Positions 47,046-55,879 of a stretch of DNA of 64,000 nt are shown piece by piece. How positions within the stretch are numbered: position 1 is the stretch's first letter; each line of letters opens with the position of its first letter. The notes under the pieces are model-generated. The model worked only from the letters and a program-made list of their open reading frames with translations, made no database searches and was not told the origin of the DNA. The stretch is from Okeania sp. SIO2C9 (GTDB lineage Bacteria; Cyanobacteriota; Cyanobacteriia; Cyanobacteriales; Microcoleaceae): the NCBI RefSeq assembly GCF_010672455.1, contig NZ_JAAHGO010000010.1, positions 168,718-232,717 of the forward strand, given 5' to 3'. The translations under genes were made by a program, and so were the position numbers.

Positions 47046-48722
47046 ATGAGATTGCGCAAATTTTCTCAAATAACTACCAAAATCATTTCTCAATTATTGG
47101 CCATTTTTGTTGTTTTTACTTTAATAGTTACTTGTCTACCTACCCCACAAGCAATGGCAGCTTCAAGACTATTCCAAGGATTATCAAATCCTCAGTTATT
47201 AGCATTACAAACTGCACCAGAAAATCTAAATACTAGAAGTAGTAATAGTTTTGTGACAGAGGCAGTCAATAAAGTAGGTTTAGCCGTAGTGAGAATTGAC
47301 ACAGAGCGACTAATTACCCGTCCCACTAATCCACTTTTTGAAGACCCTCTTTTTGACCGTTTCTTTGGTGGAGAGTTACCAATGCCACCATCTTCAAAAG
47401 AGTTATTAAAAGGTCAAGGTTCTGGTTTCATTATTGACTCTAAAGGAATCATTTTAACTAATGCTCATGTAGTAGATAAAGCTGATAAAGTTACTGTGAG
47501 CTTAAATGATGGGAGACAGTTTACTGGGGAGGTAAAAGGAACAGATGAAGTCACAGATTTAGCTGTAGTTGAAGTTGATACAAAAGGTGAAAATTTACCA
47601 GTAGCAGCTTTAGGTAATTCCGATTTAGTACAGGTAGGAGATTGGGCAATAGCAGTAGGAAATCCTTTGGGATTTAATAATACTGTTACTTTAGGAATTA
47701 TTAGTACCTTAAAACGTCCTAGTTCAGCAGTAGGAATTCCTGATAAAAGATTAGACTTTATTCAAACTGATGCCGCGATTAATCCTGGAAATTCTGGGGG
47801 TCCTTTGTTGAATGATAGGGGTGAAGTAATTGGGATTAATACTGCAATTAGAGCTGATGCTATGGGTATTGGTTTTGCTATTCCTATCAATAAAGCTAAA
47901 GAAATTAAAGATATATTAGCTCGTGGACAACAAGTACCTCATCCTTTTGTTGGTATTCAGATGATTACTTTAACTCCAGAAATTGCCAAACAAAATAATA
48001 GCGATCCTAATTCTGTTTTAATTTTGCCAGAAGTAAAAGGAGTTTTAGTAACGAAAGTTTTGTCTGGTACTGCGGCAGAAAAAGCAGGGATGCGCAGAGG
48101 AGATGTAATTTTAGAAATTGACAATCAATCAATAATTAGTGCTGAACAGTTACAGAGGAAAGTTGAAAATGGTGGTGTTGGTCAAAAATTGCAGTTCAAA
48201 ATTCTACGAAATGGTAGAGAAAAAGAACTATTTGTTGTGAGCGGACAAATGATTTCTTCTGCTAATGTAGTAGATAAAGTTGACAAAGTTACTGTGAGTT
48301 TGAATGATGGTAGACAGTTTATTGGAGAGGTAAAAGGAACAGATGAAGTTACAGATTTAAAAGAAATCAAATATATACTAGCTCGTGGAGAAAAACGACC
48401 CTATCCTTCTGTTGGTATTCAGATGATTACTTTAACTCCAGAAATTGCCAAACAAAATAATAGCGATCCTAATTCTGTTTTAATTTTGCCAGAAGTAAAA
48501 GGAGTTTTAGTAACGAAAGTTTTGTCTGGTACTGCGGCAGAAAAAGCAGGGATGCGCAGAGGAGATGTAATTTTAGAAATTGACAATCAATCAATAATTA
48601 GTGCTGAACAGTTACAGAGGAAAGTTGAAAATGGTGGTGTTGGTCAAAAATTGCAGTTCAAAATTCTACGAAATGGTAGAGAAAAAGAACTATTTGTTGT
48701 GAGCGGACAAATGATTTCTTAG
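47046..48722 (+). CDS. HtrA/Deg serine protease with partial internal duplication
   Basis: Residues 1-38 are a signal peptide (AIFVVFTLIVTCLP, AMAA), so the protein is exported. The trypsin-like domain has the triad H141 (ILTNAHVVDKADKV), D171 (VTDLAVVEVD) and S250 (NPGNSGGPLL). A PDZ domain follows at about 300-404. Residues 405-558 repeat pieces of the same protein: the stretch after the catalytic His, with that His changed to Asn (SANVVDKVDKV), joined directly to a second copy of the PDZ domain. The DNA of the two PDZ copies (about 47951-48258 and 48413-48720) is almost identical. Normal relatives are near 400 residues. HtrA degrades or refolds damaged periplasmic and thylakoid proteins. 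It is divergent from the metal sensor. Confidence 0.93.
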   Translation: MRLRKFSQITTKIISQLLAIFVVFTLIVTCLPTPQAMAASRLFQGLSNPQLLALQTAPENLNTRSSNSFVTEAVNKVGLAVVRIDTERLITRPTNPLFEDPLFDRFFGGELPMPPSSKELLKGQGSGFIIDSKGIILTNAHVVDKADKVTVSLNDGRQFTGEVKGTDEVTDLAVVEVDTKGENLPVAALGNSDLVQVGDWAIAVGNPLGFNNTVTLGIISTLKRPSSAVGIPDKRLDFIQTDAAINPGNSGGPLLNDRGEVIGINTAIRADAMGIGFAIPINKAKEIKDILARGQQVPHPFVGIQMITLTPEIAKQNNSDPNSVLILPEVKGVLVTKVLSGTAAEKAGMRRGDVILEIDNQSIISAEQLQRKVENGGVGQKLQFKILRNGREKELFVVSGQMISSANVVDKVDKVTVSLNDGRQFIGEVKGTDEVTDLKEIKYILARGEKRPYPSVGIQMITLTPEIAKQNNSDPNSVLILPEVKGVLVTKVLSGTAAEKAGMRRGDVILEIDNQSIISAEQLQRKVENGGVGQKLQFKILRNGREKELFVVSGQMIS

Positions 48723-48918
48723 TCAGAAGTTAGACTTTTGGTGAAGCTGCTTATTGAGTAGGGGAGTGGGGGAGTGGGGGAGTGGGGGAGTAGGGGCGAA
48801 CGGCCAGGTGTTGTATAATTTGATATTTTGCGTAAGTCTTGACTATTCCCTCTTCCCTATTCCCTCTTCCCTACTCCCTCTTCCCTATTCCCCAAAAACG
48901 ATATAACCAATAAAAAAT
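48723..48918. repeat. Tandem G-rich and C-rich runs between htrA and the VOC gene
   Basis: GGGGGAGT repeats (48759-48790), then GTAGGGGCGAACGGCC, half of the 28-base palindrome family, then CTTCCCTATTCC-type repeats (48845-48890). The two runs are roughly complementary in composition and could pair. Confidence 0.6.
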
Positions 48919-49935
48919 ATGCAAAAAAATCCTACCATTAAAGGCATCTACGAAGTATGTATAGGTATCACCGAAACCTTGGCAATGATTCAATATTGGC
49001 AACAATTTGGCTATCGCATCGGGCAAACAGGAGAATTAACTGCTTCCACAGTGAAAAATTTATATGGAGTCAATTCTAATCTGCGCTCAATTCGACTCGA
49101 TCGCCCAGATGTAGATCATGGTTTTATTCGCCTCATGGCTTGGGAAAACCCCACTAATGAAGGTTTAGAAATGACATCAATGAAAGTTTTGGGCAACCGT
49201 TGGGGGACAACTTTAACTACAGATGTTTTGAATATTCTTAACCATGTTGAAGATGCCTACTTAGCTGGTTTACCAATTACATACACTTTTCCCCAATGGG
49301 AAATAATTTACAAAACGGAGAAAGGTCGCCCGTTTATCGATCCAGCAGTGGGAGTGCGGGAAATGATGTTACTGCAACCATTAACACGTCAGGTATTGTT
49401 TCAACGCTTCAATTATACAGTGCCCGAATATGGCAAAATTAATCATAACTGTACTTTCAAAAGCAGCCAATTTACCCATGCAGGTATGGTGGTGCAAGAT
49501 GATAGCAAAGAAACATTGAGATTTTACGAGGATGTATTAGGTTTGTTACGAACGCGGGATGATGATGAAACTACTTATGAAAGCTCGGAAGCAGCTAGAC
49601 AAATTTTTGATTTGCAACCGGGGGAAAAGTTTAGAGTTACAACTTTTGACGATCCACGGTCCTCAATAAATTGGCAGGAGGCACGCTCTGGCAGAATGTA
49701 TATTATTCGATTTCCTGAAGCAATGAACTTGGAAAGTTATTTTGAGCGATCGCGACCAGGTTGCTTAGGAATGTCTTTGTATACTTATCGAGTTAATAAT
49801 ATAAAATATTATTTTGACCGAGTTAAAAATTCAGCAGCAACGGAAGTTACAGATATTGTTGATAACGAATTTGGCGAACAAAGTTTTTCTTTTGTCGCGC
49901 CTGATGGTTATTTCTGGAATTTAGTGAGTAAGTAG
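48919..49935 (+). CDS. Two-domain VOC (glyoxalase-fold) protein
   Basis: The 338-residue product has two vicinal-oxygen-chelate domains: residues 8-150 (IYEVCIGITETLAMIQYWQQ, GFIRLMAWENP) and residues 180-335 (FTHAGMVVQDDSKETLRFYE DVLGL, FVAPDGYFWNLVSK). Members bind a divalent metal with His/Glu ligands; H186 in FTHAG and E or H near the ends are candidates. Activities range from glyoxalase to dioxygenase; the substrate cannot be told. No operon partner. Confidence 0.8.
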   Translation: MQKNPTIKGIYEVCIGITETLAMIQYWQQFGYRIGQTGELTASTVKNLYGVNSNLRSIRLDRPDVDHGFIRLMAWENPTNEGLEMTSMKVLGNRWGTTLTTDVLNILNHVEDAYLAGLPITYTFPQWEIIYKTEKGRPFIDPAVGVREMMLLQPLTRQVLFQRFNYTVPEYGKINHNCTFKSSQFTHAGMVVQDDSKETLRFYEDVLGLLRTRDDDETTYESSEAARQIFDLQPGEKFRVTTFDDPRSSINWQEARSGRMYIIRFPEAMNLESYFERSRPGCLGMSLYTYRVNNIKYYFDRVKNSAATEVTDIVDNEFGEQSFSFVAPDGYFWNLVSK

Positions 49936-50465
49936 GAGGAGTCAAGAGTCAGGTAGGGGAGTCGCCGGATTGGCGACGTACAGGAGTCAGGAGGGAAGAA
50001 GGGAGAGGAGGAAAATTAGAACGGGAGCAAGATGCTCCCACTGTACTATTACAATGCACCACTACCACCACTGTAGTGGCGTGAAACGCCTAAAACTGTG
50101 TAATAGATTTTTGTTTCTAGGTGTCTTGATCTCCCCACACTCCCCACACTCCCCACACTCCCCACACTCCCCACACTCCCCACACTCCCCACACTCCCCA
50201 TCTCCCCATCTCGGCATGGTTGATTCAGAGGTAGGGGTCAATGACAGTCCCTTAACTGATGAGAAGTAAAAACAGGTGGATTTATCCCCTGTTTTTACAA
50301 CCGTCAGAATCCACGCGGTTTTAACCCGTGGAGTGTCAACACATAACTCCGTTAACGCTCCGCGACATAACCACCAGGAAAGGAAATGCTTACAGGATTT
50401 TTTTGTTTATTTCTTCAAATCACAAGAGGCTTTAAACCTTAATTATTCGGTAAGATTAATTGTAT
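49936..50465. other. Repeat-rich intergenic region
   Basis: It contains the short version of the 14596-type repeat (GATTGGCGACGTACAGGAGT at 49968) and a 9-base tandem (50131-50200). An IS200/IS605-like segment (50280-50465, CCTGTTTTTACAACCGTCAG and AGAGGCTTTAAACCTTAATT) is also present. No gene is supported. Confidence 0.55.
50131..50200. repeat. 9-bp tandem repeat CTCCCCACA
   Basis: About 7.5 perfect copies of CTCCCCACA without spacers. Short runs of the same motif occur at 31286-31310. This is a slippage-prone microsatellite, not a CRISPR array. Confidence 0.85.
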
Positions 50466-50575
50466 ATTTACCGAAAAGCGACGTTGAAGGCCCCCTGTTT
50501 TAACCGGGGGATGAAAACAAGCGATTCGTTTAGACAAGACTTCTAAAGTTTTCCTGTGCTATTATTACCTATTTT

Positions 50576-50673
50576 CGTGTCAAGCTTTAAATGTTGTATT
50601 AGAATTTTCGATAAAAACAATGTATTATATAGATTTTGCCATTTTCCTATTACCCTATTTTTAGCTTGACACG
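50576..50673. repeat. 98-bp inverted-repeat element CGTGTCAAGCT
   Basis: The ends CGTGTCAAGCT and AGCTTGACACG are perfect 11-base inverted repeats, with an AT-rich non-coding interior. It is absent from the homologous region at 28620-28650. TTGTCAAGCTTTATGTG at 51093 may be a lone end. Confidence 0.65.
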
Positions 50674-50748
50674 ACACTACAATAACTTTTCGGTCTGCCC
50701 GTTTCTTTCTTTAGATGGTGACAATCTACCTAATTATGGTGAAAAACT

Positions 50749-50801
50749 CGGTGCTGGTGCTCGGACTCAGGTTCCGAGCACCAGCACCGACCCTACGGGC
50801 C
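50749..50801. repeat. 17-bp perfect hairpin inserted in the tnpB relic
   Basis: CGGTGCTGGTGCTCGGA, loop CTCAGGT, then TCCGAGCACCAGCACCG, followed by ACCCTACGGG. The homologous stretch at 29719-29735 reads GGTGAGAAACCCAATGATTG without it, so this copy carries an insertion. Confidence 0.8.
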
Positions 50802-50836
50802 AATGATTGGAAACCATCAGGAAAAAGAATAAAGCG

Positions 50837-50889
50837 ATGCAGCGCCGCCAAAGGGGGTTTCCCCCATGAGCGACTGCATCAAGACAGTG
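50837..50889. repeat. 53-bp palindromic unit in the tnpB relic
   Basis: ATGCAGCGCCGCCAAAGGGG GTTTCCCCCATGAGCGACTG CATC, the same unit at the same tnpB codon as 29763-29814 but with a different stem (CGCCAAAG for CGGTCTTG). The flanks AAAGCG and TGGTTTGTATAGAA are the interrupted tnpB sequence. Confidence 0.8.
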
Positions 50890-51209
50890 TGGTTTGTATA
50901 GAACAGGCAATAATTGGTGTGTGAATGCAGACTGTCCTAACCCCTCCCAGGAGGGGAAGGTTAGCAGGGAGCAGGGGAGAAAGGAGAAAAAATCATAGTA
51001 GCTAAGTAAAACTACTGAAGTTGTCAAAAAAAATATATTTTCCCATACATTTTTCTCCCGAAAAAGCCGAGCCAATACTTAAGCATAACTCGTCTATTTT
51101 GTCAAGCTTTATGTGAAGAAAGATGTGGGTAAGGGATAGCTGACAAAGGGGGAATAATATAATTTTCAATAGATTTTTGCCAGGTACTTATCTACTAAAC
51201 TAAGAAACT

Positions 51210-52322
51210 TTATACTGGGGATTGTTGATAAGTGGGAAAATCAATATATCCTTCTTTGTCAAATGAATACCAAATTTTTACATCAGCAGGTGGATTAAGA
51301 GGATAGCCATTGGTAAAACGTTCTACTAAATCTGGATTACTCATAAAGGGTCGTCCAAAAGCAATTAGATCGGCATTTCCAGCTTGAATTGCTGTTCCAG
51401 CAGTTTCTTGAGTATATCCACAATTTCCCATCAGTGAACTTGTAAATACCTCTCTAAACTCAGTCAAAGTCATCGGTTTCCCTAATTCGTGAGAACCAAA
51501 AGCTAAACCATCCATAACGTGAAGATAAGTTAACCCATAATTATTTAACTGTTGCGCAACATAAACAAAAGTTTCTCGAAAATCTGGCGAACCCATATCG
51601 TTAAAATTACCATTAGGAGAAATTCTGACCCCAACTCTATTAGCAGGCCAAACAGTTAAAATAGACTCTACAATTTCTTTGAGAAACTGAAATCTGTTTT
51701 CCAGACTGCCCCCATAGCGATCGCTCCGATGATTGGTTTTTGACTGTAGAAATTCGTCAATCAAATAACCATTTGCTCCGTGAATTTCTACTCCATCAAA
51801 ACCAGCAGACTTTGCACGTTCGGCAGCTAAACGATAATCTTCTACAATTCGTGGAATTTCTTCTGTTTCTAGAGCGCGAGGAGTTTCTAATGGTTGTTTG
51901 CCAATGGGAGTATGAACGTATTCTTGATTCAACCTAATAGCAGAAGGAGCTACTGGCAATTGACCATTTTCGTGAAAGCTACTATGAGAAGCTCGTCCAC
52001 AGTGCCAAAGTTGAAGGAATATAGGAGTACCTTTGCTATGGACAGCATCTACAACTTGTTTCCAAGCTTCTGTCTGTTCGTCTGAGTAAATGCCTGGAGA
52101 ATTGACCCAGCCATTAGCTTGTTTAGAAATGACAGTTGCCTCTGAAATGATTAAACCTGCCCCAGCTCGTTGAGCATAATATTCGGCCATCATAGCATTG
52201 GGCATTCGTTCTGTACCTGCTCGCGATCTAGTCATTGGAGCCATGACAACTCGGTTTTTTAGGGTTAAATCTCCCATTATTAAGGGAGTTAGTAGAGTTT
52301 GTGAATCTGTTTGAGTAGTCAT
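51210..52322 (-). CDS. Old Yellow Enzyme-family alkene reductase
   Basis: The 370-residue product is an FMN-dependent ene-reductase of the NemA/OYE class. Conserved blocks: NRVVMAPMTRSRAGTERMPN, the substrate-pocket GYLIDEFLQSKTNHRSDRYG GSLENR, HVMDGLAFG, and the phosphate-binding DLIAFGRPFMSNPDLVERF. It reduces activated C=C bonds or nitro compounds with NAD(P)H. Physiological role in cyanobacteria is unclear. Start MTTQTDSQTLLTPLIMGDL fits the family. The gene stands alone. Confidence 0.93.
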   Translation of the reverse strand: MTTQTDSQTLLTPLIMGDLTLKNRVVMAPMTRSRAGTERMPNAMMAEYYAQRAGAGLIISEATVISKQANGWVNSPGIYSDEQTEAWKQVVDAVHSKGTPIFLQLWHCGRASHSSFHENGQLPVAPSAIRLNQEYVHTPIGKQPLETPRALETEEIPRIVEDYRLAAERAKSAGFDGVEIHGANGYLIDEFLQSKTNHRSDRYGGSLENRFQFLKEIVESILTVWPANRVGVRISPNGNFNDMGSPDFRETFVYVAQQLNNYGLTYLHVMDGLAFGSHELGKPMTLTEFREVFTSSLMGNCGYTQETAGTAIQAGNADLIAFGRPFMSNPDLVERFTNGYPLNPPADVKIWYSFDKEGYIDFPTYQQSPV

Positions 52323-52510
52323 TTTTTTAATTGCTCAGTTTCTAGGATGATAATTTGATATTCATTAGTTTATTTTACCTGGAATTAATAATAGATTTAA
52401 TTTATTAAAAAATAATAATTTTGAGCGATATTTAATTATCTATAGCTATAGGTTTAGGATTAAATAATTTTGCTTAGTCAAGAACAAGATTATGTTAAAA
52501 CCGAATGCTA

Positions 52511-52636
52511 ATACCAATTTTATATGAGGTTGCATAGAATTACAAAATTCATTCATTGATCTATCTTTATCTACGTTGATCTACAGTCAATTGTGCTTTA
52601 AGTATTATTCTATGCAGCTTCATTTCAATTTGGTAT
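52511..52636. repeat. 126-bp foldback element ATACCAATT type
   Basis: ATACCAATTTTATATGAGGT TGCATAGAAT at the left pairs imperfectly over 30 bases with ATTCTATGCAGCTTCATTTC AATTTGGTAT at the right. TA flanks both sides, as in IS630/Tc1-type MITEs. Non-coding. Confidence 0.7.
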
Positions 52637-52766
52637 AATAACTGAATTGTTACTCATAAATACTAAATGGTTTGCCCCAAATAAAAGTTAAAAATATAGA
52701 TATTTTTGTGTCTTTATCTTTGAGCAATTAGAGTTAAATTTATATAGCAATCCTAAATAGGTTGTC

Positions 52767-52870
52767 ATACCATTTCTCTGTAACAATGCGCTTAATAATT
52801 ATTGCTCAGACCTTATTAAACTGACTATTCTCATCTTTATATTAAGTGCAACTTCATGGAGAAATGGTAT
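52767..52870. repeat. 104-bp foldback element next to an IS630 end
   Basis: ATACCATTTCTCTGTAACAA TGCGCTTAAT pairs over about 30 bases with ATTAAGTGCAACTTCATGGA GAAATGGTAT. It is inserted just inside the IS630-type end TATAGCAATCCTAAATAGGT (52744-52763), directly before the transposase remnant. Confidence 0.7.
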
Positions 52871-52883
52871 AAAAATTCAAAAA

Positions 52884-53440
52884 CTAGAAATAAACCCCAA
52901 AACTTTTGCCCATTGCCCATTCTCTATTTCCAAAAAGCAGCAATATTTTGGGCAAGAATAAAATATGATTGCTATATTGCTTTAATTGATATTTTTTAGC
53001 AGAACTTCTTTGACAAAGACTTTTTTTATTGCCGAGCGCTAAATCATATTCATTTTCAAACATTCTGTCGACAATTTTATGAGTTTTTATTTGATGCCAT
53101 TCTGCTTCTATTAAATTTAATTCTGGAGTTAATTGTTGGGAAAAAAACAGATATAATCCTTTCATAAGCATTCAGCTATTAGCTGTCAGTTAGCCTCCTG
53201 CGGAGGAACTGCGGACTTCAGCAACAAGACTCCCCCATATAGGATAGTGTTAAATGAATATAGACTTTAAGGGCAAAGAAGCTAACTTTTCTAATAAGAT
53301 AATTAATAAAGCTTTTATCGTCAACTAAAAGCAATAGCTGATAGCTGAATGCTTACATCCTTTCTCTTCCCATTCTTTCCTTTTAGCTTTAATTAAACTA
53401 CTTGTATGTGCTAAATAATTATTCATAACAATCACTGTAT
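52884..53440 (-). pseudogene. IS630 transposase C-terminal part, split by a MITE
   Basis: Upstream of the insertion the minus strand reads VIVMNNYLAHTSSLIKAKRK EWEEKG. This is the DDE block normally VIVMDN, with the catalytic Asp now Asn. Downstream it continues KGLYLFFSQQLTPELNLIEA EWHQIKTHKI with the last catalytic Glu region. The element at 53164-53356 sits between EWEEKG and KGLYLFF. Removing it and one target duplication rejoins the protein exactly. Confidence 0.8.
53164..53356. mobile_element. IS66-type MITE, copy 2 (193 bp), inside an IS630 gene
   Basis: The ends are ATAAGCATTCAGCTATTAGC and GATAGCTGAATGCTTAC. ATCCTTTC occurs on both sides (53156-53163 and 53357-53364), an exact 8-bp target duplication. 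The interior (TAAATGAATATAGACTTTAA) is the reverse complement of that at 62599-62802. The host transposase gene reads continuously when the element and one duplication are removed. Confidence 0.92.
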
Positions 53441-53633
53441 ATTTGTATATTTTATTTTTTTTTCGATATTTTTACGCCTTTTCTGCCTCTTTATCCCAAA
53501 TATTTACTAAATTTCATTTTTAAGCTGTCTTTTGTTCAAGCTTCCTATTGAACAAGGATAATTAAAGCTTTTGTTTGATTCATATATTCCTAATATATTT
53601 ATTCATTTCTAATTTTATTAGTTGAATTGTGAG

Positions 53634-53855
53634 GTAAGCATTCAGCTGTCAGCATTCAGCTATCAGCTATCAGCTATCAGCTATGAACTTACTATTACAC
53701 CGAAGGAGGAATTAGTTTCCAAAGAGACTTAAAACTTATGTTTGCGTAGCATTCCGCAGGAAATAAAAAGGTCATTAGCTAACTTTAGTAAGTTATTAGC
53801 TTCAAAAGCTGTTTGCGGAGCATTCCGTAGGAAATGCTAATAGCTGAATGCTGAC
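53634..53855. mobile_element. IS66-type MITE, copy 3 (222 bp)
   Basis: The ends are GTAAGCATTCAGCTGTCAGC and TAATAGCTGAATGCTGAC. ATTGTGAG lies on both sides (53626-53633, 53856-53863), an exact 8-bp duplication. The interior contains CAGCTAT repeats and two GCGTAGCATTCCGCAGGAAA-type blocks (GCATTCCG followed by GGAAA). Confidence 0.9.
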
Positions 53856-53956
53856 ATTGTGAGACGAGCTGATATATGGCGTTTGCGGTCGCGTTGCGTA
53901 GCAATATCGCTCTTTTTAACTACTTTTCTATTTTATACTTATTGAAGCTCACTTAC

Positions 53957-55417
53957 TTATTCATAATTGCTAATATTATTTTTTTTGATTGCTATTTTTG
54001 TTAACAATTCACGATTAATTTTACCCTGATAATTACGAGGTAAATTTTCAACTTTAACCCAATATTTAGGTTGTTTAAACTTACTCAATTTTCCATTAAT
54101 AGCAGTAATAAACTTTTCTACAGAAACTTCTAAGTCATCAGTAATATAAACAGCAGTCACAATTTCACCCCAATATTTATCGGGTAAACCTATTACACAA
54201 ACATCAGTAACTAATCCAGTTGCTAAAATAGCTGCTTCTACTTCTGCTGGAAAAACATTTTCCCCACCAGTAATAATTTTTTGACTACGACGACCTACTA
54301 TATTTAAGCAACCTTGATTATCCAAAAATCCTAAATCATCCGTCATAAAAGTTTCAGAAGGATTAAATAAATTGGGATAATACCCTAATGCTAAAGAATT
54401 AGCTTTGATGTTAATAATTCCAATTTTATTTTTGCCTAATATCTTCCCATTTTCACTTTTAATCATAATTTCTGCGTGGGGTAAAATTTGACCGTTGCTA
54501 TTATTTCCTGTCAAAAAATCTTCCGGTTTAAGAGTAGCAATTTGAGCAGCAGTTTCAGTCATTCCGTAAGTAGGTGCTAATCTAATCTGATATTTTCTGG
54601 CTGTATCAAATAATTCTTGCCAAGGAGGAGCACCACCTAAAAGCACTGTCTGAAAATTAGATAACCACTTGGCTGTTTCTGAATTTTGTATCAGTTTTTG
54701 TAACTGAGTTGGTACTAGGGAAATAAAAAATTTATCGGAATTAATATTCCATTCCTTTTTGTCAAAAATTTCTTTGTATGATGGCAAAATTACTAAATTT
54801 CCTCCAGTCGTAAAGGAGCGCATAAATTGCATTAAGCCACTGACGTGATATAAGGGTAAAACACAAAATGAGTTAATTTGTTGTACTTGAAAATATTTTT
54901 GGAACCCTTCTACTGATGCTATTAATGTTTCCCATGTGTGAATGGTAAATTTAACTTTTCCAGATGAGCCACCAGTAGGAATCATAATCAAATTTTTTGG
55001 AAAAAATTCTTTGGTATTATTATTAGTATGTATTGGTTTTATAGAGATGCTATTTTGAGGATAAACATTCTTTTTTTCCATATATGACCCCAGAAAATTT
55101 TCGTCGGGAGTATTTCCAAAAATTATGTTTGGTTGTACTAATTCTAATACTTGCTCCCATTCTTGTTTAACCCAATTTGGATTACATAGAAAGACTTGAA
55201 AACCAGTAGCAACAGCAGCAATGAAACTGGTAATAAATTCTGTTGGTTTTGCTTCTGATATAAATATCTTTGGTGCAGATTCTGGGTAAAATTTTTTGCT
55301 CAAGTATTCAAACTTTTTTTGACTAATGGAATAGATATCAATACTTTTATTGCTAATCAGTAAATCACTATTTGTACTCAGATAGTTAAAAATTTGGTTC
55401 ATAAATTGTCTTGTCAT
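53957..55417 (-). CDS. menE: o-Succinylbenzoate-CoA ligase
   Basis: The 486-residue product is an ANL-superfamily adenylating enzyme. It has the phosphate loop IMIPTGGSSGKVKFTIHTWE, the A5 motif RLAPTYGMTETAAQIATL, the hinge region DDLGFLDNQGCLNIVGRRSQ KIITGGENVFP and the C-terminal catalytic Lys in NYQGKINRELL. It activates o-succinylbenzoate to its CoA ester in phylloquinone (vitamin K1) synthesis, for the photosystem I A1 acceptor. Its start region ATGACAAGACAATTTATGAA C follows a remnant of the menC 3' end (ATTGATTTAATGAAC), showing that the two genes once overlapped. It is now separated from menC by about 1.2 kb of duplicated junction and repeats, so it needs its own promoter. Confidence 0.92.
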   Translation of the reverse strand: MTRQFMNQIFNYLSTNSDLLISNKSIDIYSISQKKFEYLSKKFYPESAPKIFISEAKPTEFITSFIAAVATGFQVFLCNPNWVKQEWEQVLELVQPNIIFGNTPDENFLGSYMEKKNVYPQNSISIKPIHTNNNTKEFFPKNLIMIPTGGSSGKVKFTIHTWETLIASVEGFQKYFQVQQINSFCVLPLYHVSGLMQFMRSFTTGGNLVILPSYKEIFDKKEWNINSDKFFISLVPTQLQKLIQNSETAKWLSNFQTVLLGGAPPWQELFDTARKYQIRLAPTYGMTETAAQIATLKPEDFLTGNNSNGQILPHAEIMIKSENGKILGKNKIGIINIKANSLALGYYPNLFNPSETFMTDDLGFLDNQGCLNIVGRRSQKIITGGENVFPAEVEAAILATGLVTDVCVIGLPDKYWGEIVTAVYITDDLEVSVEKFITAINGKLSKFKQPKYWVKVENLPRNYQGKINRELLTKIAIKKNNISNYE

Positions 55418-55657
55418 ATTTCTTATTGTTCATTAAATCAATGGTTCATTAATTGGTAATTGATAATTACCCCTGGTTAAAACCGTTACGGAATTGAATA
55501 TAAGGAAATATTATTTCTTTTCTCTTGGTCGATTGGATATGGCGTTAGCGCAGCGGCTCTGTCAAGAGCGGGAGACCTCGCCATCCCATCCTAAGGTCAT
55601 GCTCCGCAAACGACCGCTTTTTTTCCTTAAAAGGGGAGGCTTTAAACCAGAATTATT

Positions 55658-55852
55658 GTAAGCATTCAGCCGTCATAATTTAGCCATCAGCTATTGCTTT
55701 TAGTTTTAGATAAAAGCTGTACTAATTGAGTCAGAATTGATACTTACTATAAAAGCTGGCTAAAACATTCTATATTCATTAAAACCCCCTCATGAGAACT
55801 GAGAGCTGACAGCTAATAGCTGTTTGCGCAGCAGTCCGCAGGAAATGCTTAC
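55658..55852. mobile_element. IS66-type MITE, copy 4 (195 bp)
   Basis: The ends are GTAAGCATTCAGCCGTC and GCAGGAAATGCTTAC. GAATTATT lies on both sides (55650-55657, 55853-55860), an exact 8-bp duplication. The interior is nearly the same as copy 1 (TTTTAGTTTTAGATAAAAGC, CCCCCTCATGAGAACTGAGA). Confidence 0.92.
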
Positions 55853-55879
55853 GAATTATTTAATTATTAATTATTAATT

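Larger units (their letters stand above)
50466..50940 (+). mobile_element. Deleted tnpB element carrying three nested small insertions
   Basis: The left end (TTTACCGAAAAGCGACGTTG AAGGCC) and the start of the body match 28537-28680. Nearly all of tnpB is deleted: GTCTGCCCGTTTC jumps to TTAGATGGTGACAATCTACC, then the 3' part (TGATTGGAAACCATCAGGAA AAAG) resumes. Compared with the fuller copy it has gained a 98-bp inverted-repeat element (50576-50673), a hairpin (50749-50801) and a palindrome (50837-50889). It could move only with TnpA supplied elsewhere. Confidence 0.75.

Noticed and set aside
50131-50200. CTCCCCACA tandem array considered as CRISPR or origin iterons
   Set aside because: The unit is 9 bases without spacers, and no dnaA, rep or cas gene is nearby; it is a microsatellite.
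49970-50269. 99-codon plus-strand frame
   Set aside because: Mostly translation of the CTCCCCACA microsatellite.
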